A DNA stretch of 33,654 nt from a bacterium (GTDB lineage Bacteria > Bacteroidota > Rhodothermia > Rhodothermales > UBA10348), in the NCBI GenBank assembly GCA_013204185.1, contig JABMOI010000202.1, positions 1 through 33,654 on the forward strand. Reading direction: 5' to 3'. The notes beneath the pieces are model-generated. The model was not told the DNA's origin. It searched no databases and saw nothing but the letters and a program-made list of their open reading frames with translations. Positions within the stretch are counted from its first letter, which is position 1. The number at the start of each line of letters is the position of its first letter. The position numbers were made by a program, and so were the translations under genes. Below are positions 1-9,559 of this stretch, piece by piece.

Positions 1-187
1 GCCAAATTTCGCCTGACAGGTTAACAACCCAGCCTCTGGTTGCCGTGACAAAATCCATGTCGTCATACCGGCCATTACGAGCATCAGGCAATGAAGAAAG
101 ATGATTCCAGTTTGGGGCAACCACCTGAGCCAAGGCTGAAGGCGCCCATAACAAGCAGGCAAATAAATAGAAGACGCAGCGTTTCAT
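1..187 (-). CDS. Secreted protein, N-terminal part only (runs off left edge); possibly YCF48/BNR-repeat-like
   Basis: Reverse complement of 1-187 reads MKRCVFYLFACLLWAPSALAQVVAPNWNHLSSLPDARNGRYDDMDFVTATRGWVVNLSGEIW: clear Sec signal peptide followed by a GWVV-x-GxI-like motif. Confidence 0.6.
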   Translation of the reverse strand, partial: MKRCVFYLFACLLWAPSALAQVVAPNWNHLSSLPDARNGRYDDMDFVTATRGWVVNLSGEIW

Positions 188-311
188 TTTTGGTACTTCA
201 ATTTAGGACAATAGAGTAGACAAGCTAATCTATGTGCGAGGATTTACTCAGGTCAAAAGGAGAACCCACATGCAAGGTGTGGGGGAATGGGTCCAATAGG
301 AAAATACCATT

Positions 312-1307
312 CTAGGGCTGTGGATAGCTATCTGAACCTGACGAATGAATGGATTGAAGCAAGATCTCGACATTGCGCTTGCCTTCTAGTTGCCCCACTT
401 CTGGTTGGGCGCCGTTCCGGACGCATTCAATAAAATTATTAAGTTCGCCAGTGAATGGGCTGACTGGTTCAAACGGGAAGGGCTCCTTGTTGATATAAAT
501 GTCGCCTTGCCCGTGACGCCCCATGGTTGCCTCCATTCGAACTGATCCGGTGTCGCCGTAGACTTCAATTCGAGAGTCGGACTCAAACTGAACCGATACG
601 CAGATTTCTGCCGTGGCACCAGACTCAAAGAGCAGTGCGACGATGGATGTCTCGTCGTGGGGACTTTGAAATTTCGAGTTGCTGGTTAGGGTTTTTACCT
701 CAATGATCTCACCTTCCGTGGGTATCATAAACCACCGAATCAGGTCCAAACAGTGGGTTCCATTGGCTGCAAGGCTCCACCATCGTCCCGTTTCGGGAGA
801 TGAGCGCCAATTCGTACCGTCTTTTGCAGCAAAGGTCCAATGCACTCTCATATGCCTTAAAACGCCCAAAGCGCCTTCTTGGATGCGGGTTCGCACCATC
901 CGATGGCCCGCATGCCACCGCAAATGGTAGGCGAGTGCTAAGGTTACTTTGTTTTCTGAACAGGCCCGAATCATAGCATCGCATTCGGCGAGGCTGGTTG
1001 CCATTGGTTTTTCCAGCAGGACGTGTTTGCCAGCACGTGCGCAGGCAATGACCTGCTCTGCGTGAAGTCGATCGGGCGTTGCAATGACCACTGCATCTAG
1101 CAAGGGATCGGCCGAGAGCTCATCCAAAGAAGAAAAACATGGCTGAGGAGCACTTAAACCATGTTTGTTCGCAAAATGAAGCCCTCGCTCTGGGGAGCGG
1201 CTAAGAACCGACCACAAGACGGCATCAGGATGCCGTTTAATGGCCGGAGCATGTTGGTCGTCGGCGATTCCGCCAGGTCCCAAGATTGCAAAGTTAAGAG
1301 GTTGCAT
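312..1307 (-). CDS. Gfo/Idh/MocA family oxidoreductase
   Basis: N-terminal Rossmann motif NFAILGPGGIADDQH, and VLLEKPMATSLAECDAMI (EKP motif). Start chosen at the internal Met (MQPLNFAILG) rather than the ORF start at 1358. Confidence 0.9.
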   Translation of the reverse strand: MQPLNFAILGPGGIADDQHAPAIKRHPDAVLWSVLSRSPERGLHFANKHGLSAPQPCFSSLDELSADPLLDAVVIATPDRLHAEQVIACARAGKHVLLEKPMATSLAECDAMIRACSENKVTLALAYHLRWHAGHRMVRTRIQEGALGVLRHMRVHWTFAAKDGTNWRSSPETGRWWSLAANGTHCLDLIRWFMIPTEGEIIEVKTLTSNSKFQSPHDETSIVALLFESGATAEICVSVQFESDSRIEVYGDTGSVRMEATMGRHGQGDIYINKEPFPFEPVSPFTGELNNFIECVRNGAQPEVGQLEGKRNVEILLQSIHSSGSDSYPQP

Positions 1308-1457
1308 GTTCGTTGTTTGAGCTAATACGAAGGCCCAATCTAACACCGAATGCGGCATACAGCGAAATACTTAGGCTAAATCAATTCTGCCCAGACCCGT
1401 TGTGCATTGTGCTTCCCGACTCGTACCTTTCAGTTCATCTAACAACCCACGCATGCT

Positions 1458-2054
1458 ATGACACGTTCTCTTTCTTTGCTCGTCGCAATTGTTTTCTCAT
1501 TAACAACCGCGGCTTGTGCTCAAAACTCAGCAGATAAACACGGTATTAATCAGGCCGTGTCGGCAGCTCCGGATGAGATGAAAGAAGGAGCAAGCGTGTA
1601 CGGTTATAATGAGGATGGAACGCTTCGCCTCATTCGTCAGGGAACGAATGAACTGGTTTGCACCACGGACGACCCTGCTCGCGAAGGGTTTGAAACCGCG
1701 TGCTTTCAAAAAGATTTGCTTCCCTACATCAGCAGAGGCCGCGTTTTGCGCGCCGAAGGGATGGATGGACAAGCGTCTGTAACTCTACGCAAACAAGAAA
1801 TTGAATCTGGTGAACTTCCATTTGTCACAGGCCAGGCCATACAGTACATCCGGTATGGCGAAAATGCTTCCTACGATGAGGCCACAGGTGAGGTTTTGAA
1901 TTCCCAGGTTCGGTTTGTGATCTATATCCCAGGTGCCACGCCAGAATCGACGGGACTACCTACATCGCCAATGGCTCCTGGAGCACCGTTTATCATGGAC
2001 GCAGGATCCTTCCGCGCTCACATCATGATCGTTCCGCCAGAAGAGTCCAACTAG
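1458..2054 (+). CDS. Hypothetical secreted protein or lipoprotein
   Basis: 198-aa ORF with signal peptide [22 protein letters not shown]; no family recognised. Confidence 0.7.
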   Translation: MTRSLSLLVAIVFSLTTAACAQNSADKHGINQAVSAAPDEMKEGASVYGYNEDGTLRLIRQGTNELVCTTDDPAREGFETACFQKDLLPYISRGRVLRAEGMDGQASVTLRKQEIESGELPFVTGQAIQYIRYGENASYDEATGEVLNSQVRFVIYIPGATPESTGLPTSPMAPGAPFIMDAGSFRAHIMIVPPEESN

Positions 2055-3037
2055 CTTCCCTGAGCTAGTCTTTGTTTCTCTTTTTCAGCCAGTTTTTCGC
2101 GACGACGTTGCTCCCGAATCTGAGGAAGATTCGATCCCAAGTGACGTTCGCCTCGTTCTTTTGCCAATTCGATCTGACGTTGACGTTCACGAAGTCGGGC
2201 TCGATCTTCTGGCGTGTGCTGTTCGTGGCAGAAAGGACAGCTTTCTCCTAGCACATAAAGCTCAGACTGTTTGTCTTCATCTGAAATGGGCATCCGACAC
2301 GCATGGCACAGGTCGTATTCTCCGGGATTCAGATTGTGATCTACCGAAACGCGGTCGTCAAATACAAAGCACTCACCTTCCCACAACGACTCCTTCGGGT
2401 CTACTTCCTCCAGGTATTTGAGAATACCGCCTTTGAGGTGGTACACTTCTTCAAAGCCCTGCATCTTCATGTAGGAAGTGGCTTTTTCGCAGCGAATACC
2501 ACCGGTGCAAAACATGGCCACTTTCTTGTTTTTTCCAGGGTCTAGATTCGCCTCGACATAGGCAGGAAATTCGCGAAAGGATGTTGTGTCTGGGTTGAGT
2601 GCCTGCTTGAAAGATCCAATTTGATATTCGTAGTCATTACGCGTGTCTACCAAAATCACGTCTTCTCGGGCAATCAGGTCGTTCCATTCTTTAGGATTAA
2701 CGTACGTCCCCACTACTTTATTTGGATCGACGCCCTCTACGCCAAGCGTTACAATTTCTTTTTTAAGGCGAACTTTCGTTCTCAGAAAAGGGCAATCGTC
2801 AGTGTAAGATTCTTTGTGGTCGAGGTTTGCAAAACGACTGTCTGATCGTAGGTACTCGAGAAGCGCATCGACATGTGCTCGAGATCCGGAAATGGTCCCG
2901 TTGATGCCCTCGTTTGCTACCAGGACAGTTCCTCGAATTTCATTCTCGTTCATGAACGAAAAGAGAGCATCCCGAAATTGCTCGGGCTCATCGATTGTTA
3001 CGAACTTATACAGGGCAGCAACAACACACTTGGACAT
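2051..3037 (-). CDS. trhO: Rhodanese-domain tRNA uridine(34) hydroxylase
   Basis: 328 aa; N-terminal acylphosphatase-like part [16 protein letters not shown], rhodanese active site [17 protein letters not shown]-terminal CxxC pairs. Matches the TrhO/YceA architecture. Confidence 0.93.
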   Translation of the reverse strand: MSKCVVAALYKFVTIDEPEQFRDALFSFMNENEIRGTVLVANEGINGTISGSRAHVDALLEYLRSDSRFANLDHKESYTDDCPFLRTKVRLKKEIVTLGVEGVDPNKVVGTYVNPKEWNDLIAREDVILVDTRNDYEYQIGSFKQALNPDTTSFREFPAYVEANLDPGKNKKVAMFCTGGIRCEKATSYMKMQGFEEVYHLKGGILKYLEEVDPKESLWEGECFVFDDRVSVDHNLNPGEYDLCHACRMPISDEDKQSELYVLGESCPFCHEQHTPEDRARLRERQRQIELAKERGERHLGSNLPQIREQRRREKLAEKEKQRLAQGS

Positions 3038-3085
3038 GACTCGACGTTGTTTTTACAGTGGAAAAGGGTAGTGAAGTAAAACGGT

Positions 3086-3751
3086 TTAGTCTGCTTCAAA
3101 GCCGCTATCTCTATGGCTCCCATCACAAAACGGTTTTTGTTTAGACAGCCCGCATCTACACATGCTCACTTTGGGGCCATTCCAACGCGAGCACCCACTG
3201 GCTGCCATAATGGTCACATTTCCGACCAACCGTACAGATCCATTCTTGTTCGTCAGGATTTCAAGCACGCCGCGCTTTTCCTCTAGACCGGGGCCTTCAC
3301 GTCCCACCGCGCCAGTGTCACTGAACCCAGCTTCAATGTGACTATTGTCGCAAAAAGGCTTGTTTTTCGAGTGGCCACAACGGCACAAGGCTACTCGTGT
3401 GGCATGTACTGGGTTTTCAGGGTCAGCTCCAGGAATGCGAAGATTTCCGCGGACAAATAAAGGGCCATTTGGCAGCGGCAATGCCGTGTTTTCTGCCTCG
3501 GGCATTTCGGGAGAACTCCCATCTTTGGCGGTGTACTTGATAGCGCCAGACGGACACCGTCGTACAATGCGATCCAATTCAGCGGCATCTACTAGGTCCG
3601 GCTGCCCCCATGGAGTCCTTCCTTTTTCGAACAATTTACTGTCGGTTCGAACACACTCTTCGGCATGGGTGCATAGCGCGCCATCCCAGGTTACGTCGAA
3701 TTCAGTTCCTTCAAAAGAAAGTATCTTTTTGTTGCTCATCGGTAAGGGCAA
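3086..3751 (-). CDS. Fe-S protein with N-terminal divergent 4Fe-4S (Fer4_19-like) domain and two CDGSH zinc-finger/Fe-S motifs
   Basis: CTHAEECVR...RRCPSGAIKY, then CRCGHSKNKPFCDNSH and CRCGLSKQKPFCDGSH. Start may be the internal MSNKKIL. Confidence 0.88.
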   Translation of the reverse strand: MPLPMSNKKILSFEGTEFDVTWDGALCTHAEECVRTDSKLFEKGRTPWGQPDLVDAAELDRIVRRCPSGAIKYTAKDGSSPEMPEAENTALPLPNGPLFVRGNLRIPGADPENPVHATRVALCRCGHSKNKPFCDNSHIEAGFSDTGAVGREGPGLEEKRGVLEILTNKNGSVRLVGNVTIMAASGCSRWNGPKVSMCRCGLSKQKPFCDGSHRDSGFEAD

Positions 3752-3854
3752 ATATCAAGTGATTGGGCTTCGCGGAAATCAACGCCAAAGTAATTGAATT
3801 GTTTGTCGGCTAAATCCGTTGCATTTTGTAGGGGTAAATTCTTAGGCCAGCATA

Positions 3855-4667
3855 TTGTATCGACTCAATCCGTATCCAAGCTTTTTCCGCACTAGACTCG
3901 CGCTGCTGGTCGTGATGTTGGCGGGGTTTTTCTATATCAGTGCCCCGATTTTGGCGACCGGCCAACCATCTGTAGTAACGCCAGCCCAACTTATTCGAAG
4001 CGAAATATTAGGATATACCTCCCAGTATTGGGTGTATAAGCCTGCGGGATACGATTCAGAGTCTGAACTTCCCGTTCTTTTTCTATCCGATGGCGCTTGG
4101 TACATGGACCCAGGAAATATGCCTCAGGTGTTGGATTCTCTCATTTCTGCCCAATTAATCGAACCAGTGGTCGCTGTTTTTCTGGATGCGCGGATTCCTG
4201 AAAATGTTCGGTTGAACAGGCGGACGGGTCAGTTTTTCTGTAATCAAAAATATATCGAGTTCTATAAAAAAGAGCTCATTCCCACCATCGATCAAGAGTA
4301 CAAGACACGAAAGGATCGTAGCGCCCGGACCATAGCAGGGCTTTCGTTTGGGGGGCTTAATTCGGCTTGCTTTGGGCTCCACGCAAATGATGTGATTCAA
4401 GGGATTGCCATGCAATCTCCTGCGACGCATCCAGTTCGAACCATTCACCAGGCGTATCAGGATTCTGTGCTTCTACCAATTCGGATATTCCTTTCATCGG
4501 GCGACCACAAAGACAACGAGGCCCAGACGAGGAAATTCAGAGACATTTTGCAAGAGAAAGGGTACCCTTTAAAGTACATAGAAGTGCCTTTTGCGCACAA
4601 TTGGGAGAACTGGGGACCTCTTCTTGATGATTTCTTGCTGTATTTCTACGGTACAGGCAACCGATAA
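3855..4667 (+). CDS. Secreted alpha/beta-hydrolase, esterase D/enterochelin-esterase-like
   Basis: N-terminal hydrophobic signal; PVLFLSDGAWYM; nucleophile elbow AGLSFGGLNS; C-terminal FAHNWENW histidine. Confidence 0.85.
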   Translation: MYRLNPYPSFFRTRLALLVVMLAGFFYISAPILATGQPSVVTPAQLIRSEILGYTSQYWVYKPAGYDSESELPVLFLSDGAWYMDPGNMPQVLDSLISAQLIEPVVAVFLDARIPENVRLNRRTGQFFCNQKYIEFYKKELIPTIDQEYKTRKDRSARTIAGLSFGGLNSACFGLHANDVIQGIAMQSPATHPVRTIHQAYQDSVLLPIRIFLSSGDHKDNEAQTRKFRDILQEKGYPLKYIEVPFAHNWENWGPLLDDFLLYFYGTGNR

Positions 4668-4703
4668 GGGGGGCTGCGGTGCGAGTTAAACTAGGTGCGC
4701 GAG

Positions 4704-5255
4704 TTAAACCAGGTGCGCGAGTTCTGGATGAGCCCGTTTGATTTGTTCGCCGAGAGGCACATCCTGTGCCAATTCAAAGTCTTTAAAATCAAATCCGGGC
4801 CCAACGCTGCAAGAGCTGAGTGCATAGGTCGAAAGGGGAATAGCTGCTTGCCACCAGTTTGCAGGTACCACGCAAATGGCCTCGCCTACGGTGGCTGGTT
4901 CAAGAATGAGCGTGGTTTGCTCGGTGAGATCCGGCGATATGAGAACCAATTGGAGAGGGCCACCGCCTAAATGATGCCATGCTTCATCGGATTCTACGCG
5001 ATGGAAGCGAGAGAAATCACCTTTTTCAAGTAGGAAGTAGATGTCGGTTAGCGCGGCTCGGACGGTATCACTTTCGCGATTGCTAAAGTCAAGGGAAGCT
5101 CCTCCTGAGCCACTAGAAAGCCGTTTTACCTGACGAGTTGACCGGAATACTTCCCTGTAAAACCCGCCTTCTGGATGGGGTAAGAGCCGAAAACGATCGA
5201 TCAGTGATTGAACTTCGGATGGTCGAACTGGAGAAGAGGAAAATTCGTTAGTCAT
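4704..5255 (-). CDS. Cupin, DUF985 family
   Basis: LLPHPEGGFYREVFRS, TDIYFLLEKGDFSRFHRVESDEAWHHLGGGPL and FDFKDFELA are DUF985-like motifs. Confidence 0.88.
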   Translation of the reverse strand: MTNEFSSSPVRPSEVQSLIDRFRLLPHPEGGFYREVFRSTRQVKRLSSGSGGASLDFSNRESDTVRAALTDIYFLLEKGDFSRFHRVESDEAWHHLGGGPLQLVLISPDLTEQTTLILEPATVGEAICVVPANWWQAAIPLSTYALSSCSVGPGFDFKDFELAQDVPLGEQIKRAHPELAHLV

Positions 5256-7443
5256 GGAGAGTTACAAGTGCGCCCTTGAACGCAGGCGTTCGGCTTAGTG
5301 GATCCAATTCGCGCCCCAAAAGCACATTGGCTTCTGGGAAGTACATGGCTACGTTTCCTGGCTTGATTCGATCAAACGAAATCAATTGAACATAGGGCAT
5401 ACGGCCCGCCGGACCATGGACCGATATTCTTTGCCCCGCCGTGAAGCCGAATCGACTGAGGTCCTCGGGATGAATGAGGACGACGTCCCTTCCTGGCGCC
5501 CCTCGGTAGGCATCATGATCCTCGTAGACAACCGTGTTAAACTGTCCTTCGCTTCGAATGGTCATTAGGCGTAGGGACGCCTTTTCGCTGAGGTTGATGC
5601 TTGGGAAACGGGCAGGATGAAGCCGCGCTCTCCCATCATCGGTCGGAAACTTGGGTGCGTGAAAGGTTCTGCCCTCAATTTGAAACTCTTCTTTCGATTC
5701 ATCCATCGTACCCATGGCTTGCCAACCAGGCACAACGCGAGAAATCATAGATCTGATGCCTTTCGTGTCGTTTAAATTCGCCCAGTTAAGCCCTTGAAGC
5801 GGAGAGGTGGTGTTCAGGTTTTGGACTTTCATCCCCAATTCTGCAATCACAGAAACCTCACTCCGAGGACCGTCCACCCGTGGTTCGCCGCCTTCGCTCA
5901 TCCGGACAAAGTTGAACATGGACTCCTGCGTGGTGGCCTGGGGTTCTTCGTCTCGAGGCAGAACAGGAAGTACAATGGTGTCTTTTGCCAAAGCCCAGGC
6001 ATGTCCCGTGTTCAGGGTAGTAGACAGGGTGACAAGCAGGTCTAGCTTCGAAAGAGCTTTCGATGCGAAAAGGGAGTCCGGGTTTGAGCCGTACAAATTC
6101 CCACCAAGACATATACCAACAGACATGTTGCCCGCGGCCGCTTCTTCCATGCAGGCCATCGTATCAAGGCCTTTCGAAGTGGGCAATTTAAGCTGAAAGG
6201 TTTGGGTCAGGTTCTCAAATATGGCGTTCTTTAATTTGGGCGTCACGCCGACAGACCCAATTCCTTGGACATTTGAGTGGCCACGAATAGGCATTAATCC
6301 GGCCCCTTTTTTGCCCACCATCCCTCTGAGAAGTGCTAGAGAGGCTATCATTTGCACTGTTTCGGTGCCGTGGAGATGGTGTGTGACGCCCATGGCCCAC
6401 GCAAAGACTGCGCAGTTGGAATTCGCATACTGCCCGGCAAGGTTTTCGATTTCGGGCCTTAAGACGCCCGACTGCTTTTCAATGTCTTCCCAGGAAAGCG
6501 AGTCAATGGAGGACTTGAATGGTTCATATCCTACGGTGTGATTCGAGAGGAAAGCTGAATCGACCATCGAGCCTTCGATAAGCGCCTTGGCCACTCCGCA
6601 GAGCATGGCGTAGTCTCCACCGGCGTGAGGCTGGACCATTTCGGTGGCAATCTTACTTCCGAACAGTAAGGACCGAGGGTCAGATGGAATGCTGAACGAC
6701 TCCAGACCAGGTTCTCGAATTGGATTGACGACAATCACTTTTCCCTTACGACGCCTGATATTTAATAGGGAGCGCATCAATCGCGGATGATTACTAGCTG
6801 GATTGGCCCCAATCAACATGACGAAGTCGGTCTTATCGAGGTCCTCCAGCGCAATGGTAGCCGTTCCGCTTCCAATGGCTGAGGTTAGCCCAACTCCACT
6901 CGCTTGATGACAGTAAAAACTGCAGTTGTTGACATTGTTTGTGCCATATAGACGGGCGAACAACTGGAGCAGAAATCCTGCTTCGTTGCTGCTTCTGCCA
7001 CTGAAATAGAAGAAAGACTTATCTGGCTTGGTGGCGTTCAGCTTTTCGGCAATCGTTTTGAGGGCTTCATTCCAGGAAATGACTTCATACCCTAGGCCAC
7101 CACGTTTGTATCGGATGGGATCGGTTAGCCTACCGAACGCTTCAAGTTGCCGAGGACTGGCCTGTTGAAGCCGTCGAATGGGGTATTTGGTCCAAAAATC
7201 AGAGGAGATGCCCGGCTGCATATCCGCCGCCATGGCTTGAATGCTTTTTTTACAAAATTCTGGAAAATGCCCGGTTTCATTGACCATGCCGCCTGCTTGT
7301 CCGCCCATTCCAACAGCGCAGGTCTTGCAGGCATTCTTGGAGCGCATGGCGCGCCACATGGGCAGAATTCCTCCTGCTTCGCGTGCTTTTTTTAATGTGT
7401 AGGCGATGGAGGCCCAACCCCCAGCTCGAATTTTCGTAGGCAT
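5248..7443 (-). CDS. FdhF/YdeP family molybdopterin oxidoreductase (formate dehydrogenase alpha-subunit-like)
   Basis: 731 aa; N-terminal KNACKTCAVGMGGQAGGMVNE, RYKRGGLGYEVISWNEAL, IGANPASNHPRLM, C-terminal molybdopterin dinucleotide-binding region. Confidence 0.9.
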   Translation of the reverse strand: MPTKIRAGGWASIAYTLKKAREAGGILPMWRAMRSKNACKTCAVGMGGQAGGMVNETGHFPEFCKKSIQAMAADMQPGISSDFWTKYPIRRLQQASPRQLEAFGRLTDPIRYKRGGLGYEVISWNEALKTIAEKLNATKPDKSFFYFSGRSSNEAGFLLQLFARLYGTNNVNNCSFYCHQASGVGLTSAIGSGTATIALEDLDKTDFVMLIGANPASNHPRLMRSLLNIRRRKGKVIVVNPIREPGLESFSIPSDPRSLLFGSKIATEMVQPHAGGDYAMLCGVAKALIEGSMVDSAFLSNHTVGYEPFKSSIDSLSWEDIEKQSGVLRPEIENLAGQYANSNCAVFAWAMGVTHHLHGTETVQMIASLALLRGMVGKKGAGLMPIRGHSNVQGIGSVGVTPKLKNAIFENLTQTFQLKLPTSKGLDTMACMEEAAAGNMSVGICLGGNLYGSNPDSLFASKALSKLDLLVTLSTTLNTGHAWALAKDTIVLPVLPRDEEPQATTQESMFNFVRMSEGGEPRVDGPRSEVSVIAELGMKVQNLNTTSPLQGLNWANLNDTKGIRSMISRVVPGWQAMGTMDESKEEFQIEGRTFHAPKFPTDDGRARLHPARFPSINLSEKASLRLMTIRSEGQFNTVVYEDHDAYRGAPGRDVVLIHPEDLSRFGFTAGQRISVHGPAGRMPYVQLISFDRIKPGNVAMYFPEANVLLGRELDPLSRTPAFKGALVTLHD

Positions 7444-7481
7444 AGCTATATTCTACAAAATCATTCAATTAGATACGCAAT

Positions 7482-7832
7482 ATGGATTGGCTCAATCCGC
7501 TTTCTATTGTTTTGGGGTCGACAGGGTTCGTGTACTGGGCAATGGCGTTGTATTTAAGATCTAGTCCACCGAAGAAGATTAATCATGTGTACGGGTACAG
7601 AACCAAACGTTCGATGGCTTCACAGGAAGCGTGGGACTTTGCCCAACTCTATTCTGCAAACCTGATGCATCGAAGTGGTTTAATGTTATTGGCAGTGAGC
7701 GCAGTCCGAGTGTTTATGTCTGGGATTCTGGAAGTAATAGAAGTGATCATATCCCTGTTTATCGTGATTGGATCGTGCCTTTATTTGATCGTGGATACGG
7801 AAAATGCGCTGAAGGCAAAGTTTGGAAGATAG
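7482..7832 (+). CDS. SdpI/YhfL family membrane protein
   Basis: Hydrophobic 116-aa protein with NHVYGYRTKRSMASQEAWDFAQ, the hallmark SdpI motif. Confidence 0.85.
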   Translation: MDWLNPLSIVLGSTGFVYWAMALYLRSSPPKKINHVYGYRTKRSMASQEAWDFAQLYSANLMHRSGLMLLAVSAVRVFMSGILEVIEVIISLFIVIGSCLYLIVDTENALKAKFGR

Positions 7833-7864
7833 CCCGTCAGGTTTAGAAGAGCTTTAAAACGCAA

Positions 7865-7907
7865 TTTGGGGCGGTGGGTCGGGAAATCCCGACCCCCCGC
7901 CCCAAAA
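7865..7907. terminator. Bidirectional intrinsic terminator between convergent SdpI-like and cytochrome c peroxidase genes
   Basis: TTGGGGCGGTGGGTCGGGA/AA/TCCCGACCCCCCGCCCCAA: long GC-rich stem with one mismatch, A/T-rich flanks. Confidence 0.8.
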
Positions 7908-8011
7908 GCTGCACTTATCGCCAAAACATCTTGAAATAGGAGGGAGGTTTACCTTGTTTTGAATGGAGAGACACCCAACCTCAGGTAGTTGCCCTTGTTA
8001 TTTACGAATGG

Positions 8012-9367
8012 CTATCGCAGAAAAGGATTGGAGAATCGTTCATCTACGGCCAGAGAGTTGTCCGTCAACGTTCTCATAAAGGCCACCAAGGCTTGTTTTT
8101 CCTGATCGGTCAAGTTCATTCGAATCGGGCGACCTTGCCTGTTTTTTAGGCGATTGTCTAGCTCTGGATGCGCCTGGATACCTGAGTTATAGTGCTCTAC
8201 CACTTCCAAGAGTGATTCAAATCGACCATCGTGCATGTACGGAGCAGTTAGCTCAATATTCCGTAGCGATGCCATTTTGAAACGACCGCCTCCAGCACCC
8301 TCGTCCGTGGACGTATCTAGGTCGAGGCCGTTGTTTCGCGGTATGTCGCCGACAAAAGCATTGCCTCGATGGCAGTTGCTGCACTGAGTGCGGCCGCTGA
8401 AAAAGAGACGGCGCCCTTGTTCTTCTTGAGGAGACAGTACGAGGTTCGCGGTTTGGATTAAGCCCGTTCCTTGACCGGCGTTTACTGGGCCGAGGTTGCC
8501 GCCGCCGTTCTGCCCGTTTCCGTTTTGCCCGGGACCGCCAATTCCTTGCGCTCCATTCCCTGGACCGCCGTTACCAGGTCCTCCGTTGCCTGGGCCACCA
8601 TTTCCAGGGCCACCATTTCCAGGGCCACCGTTTGGTGGGCCGCCAATACCTAGTCCGCCATTACCGGGTGCTCCATTTCCGCCTAGGTTGGGCAATCCGG
8701 AAGCTAGAGCTAGGTCGTATTTGGAGTTCACGCTGACAATCGATCGCTCAAAGTCTGCCAGTGCCTGACCAATTCGGTCCTCGGTTACGTCATCATCACC
8801 AAAGGCATTTGTGAACAGTGAGGCATAGTATGGTTGCTGCTCAACCCGCTGAACGGCTTCTTCCAACGTTAGCCCCATTTCTACTGGGTGTTGAATAGGT
8901 TCGAGCGCCTGCTCTTCTAAGCTGGCTGCCCGCTCGTCCCAAAACATTCTACCGCTTCTATAAAACCTGACGTTGGCCACTGACATGGCTTGACGGGTAG
9001 TTTGTCCGCCATCAAAACCAGGGCTGAATTGCCTAGAATCGGCAAAGCCTTGCTCTTGTTTGTGGCACGATGCGCAGGAGACCGTGCCATTTTTTGAAAG
9101 CTGTGTTTCGTAAAACAAAACCCGTCCGAGTGCTGCTCGTGGGTTTGAAATACGTCGCTGCTGGATTTGTAGCTGGGGTTCGTTTACCGAAATCAGTTGT
9201 TCAGCAACAGCGACGTTGGCTGCATAGTCGACTTCCTCCTGTGGAAGCGTGAGTCTCATGGCAACTGCATCTTCAGAAACTGTAGCCAAATCATTCATTT
9301 CAACAGGTTGATCGCATCCAGTCCAGAGTACTAGAGCCAGCAACATGAGGGCGGAAATTCGTTTCAT
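8012..9367 (-). CDS. Di-haem cytochrome c peroxidase (MauG/CcpA-like) lipoprotein with Gly/Asn/Pro repeat linker
   Basis: Lipobox LWTGC; two haem motifs CASCH and CSNCH; TAPYMHDGRFESLLEVVEHYN. About 70-aa (GPGNG)n-type insertion between the two haem domains. Confidence 0.92.
   Translation of the reverse strand: MKRISALMLLALVLWTGCDQPVEMNDLATVSEDAVAMRLTLPQEEVDYAANVAVAEQLISVNEPQLQIQQRRISNPRAALGRVLFYETQLSKNGTVSCASCHKQEQGFADSRQFSPGFDGGQTTRQAMSVANVRFYRSGRMFWDERAASLEEQALEPIQHPVEMGLTLEEAVQRVEQQPYYASLFTNAFGDDDVTEDRIGQALADFERSIVSVNSKYDLALASGLPNLGGNGAPGNGGLGIGGPPNGGPGNGGPGNGGPGNGGPGNGGPGNGAQGIGGPGQNGNGQNGGGNLGPVNAGQGTGLIQTANLVLSPQEEQGRRLFFSGRTQCSNCHRGNAFVGDIPRNNGLDLDTSTDEGAGGGRFKMASLRNIELTAPYMHDGRFESLLEVVEHYNSGIQAHPELDNRLKNRQGRPIRMNLTDQEKQALVAFMRTLTDNSLAVDERFSNPFLR
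8465..8698 (-). repeat. Coding minisatellite (15-bp unit, GPGNG pentapeptide) within cytochrome c peroxidase
   Basis: Repeated gggccaccatttcca units on the + strand; minus-strand translation GNGGPGNGGPGNGGPGNGGPGNGGPGNG plus degenerate flanks. Confidence 0.85.
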
Positions 9368-9503
9368 TTTTCTTCTCTTAAGTGACCAATATTCAATGGT
9401 TGGTCAAATATGACTTTTTACGAGAAGGAAGATGTGTCGGAAATGTCACAATAGTCCGACAAAATGTGGCCCCGAAGGGCCCCCTCAGTCCGATAAAACG
9501 CAA

Positions 9504-9530
9504 GCGGGGCCGCCCAAAGGGCGGCCCCGC
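9504..9530. terminator. Intrinsic terminator downstream of the S9 peptidase gene
   Basis: Perfect 12-bp stem GCGGGGCCGCCC/AAA/GGGCGGCCCCGC, followed on the minus strand by TTGCGTTTTA. Confidence 0.7.
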
Positions 9531-9559
9531 ACACTCACACACTTATTTAGGCGGCCGTT

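Noticed and set aside
8496-8768. + strand proline-rich ORF (PGPPFPGPPFPGPP...)
   Set aside because: Antisense shadow of the GPGNG repeat in the cytochrome c peroxidase gene; no start context or family support.
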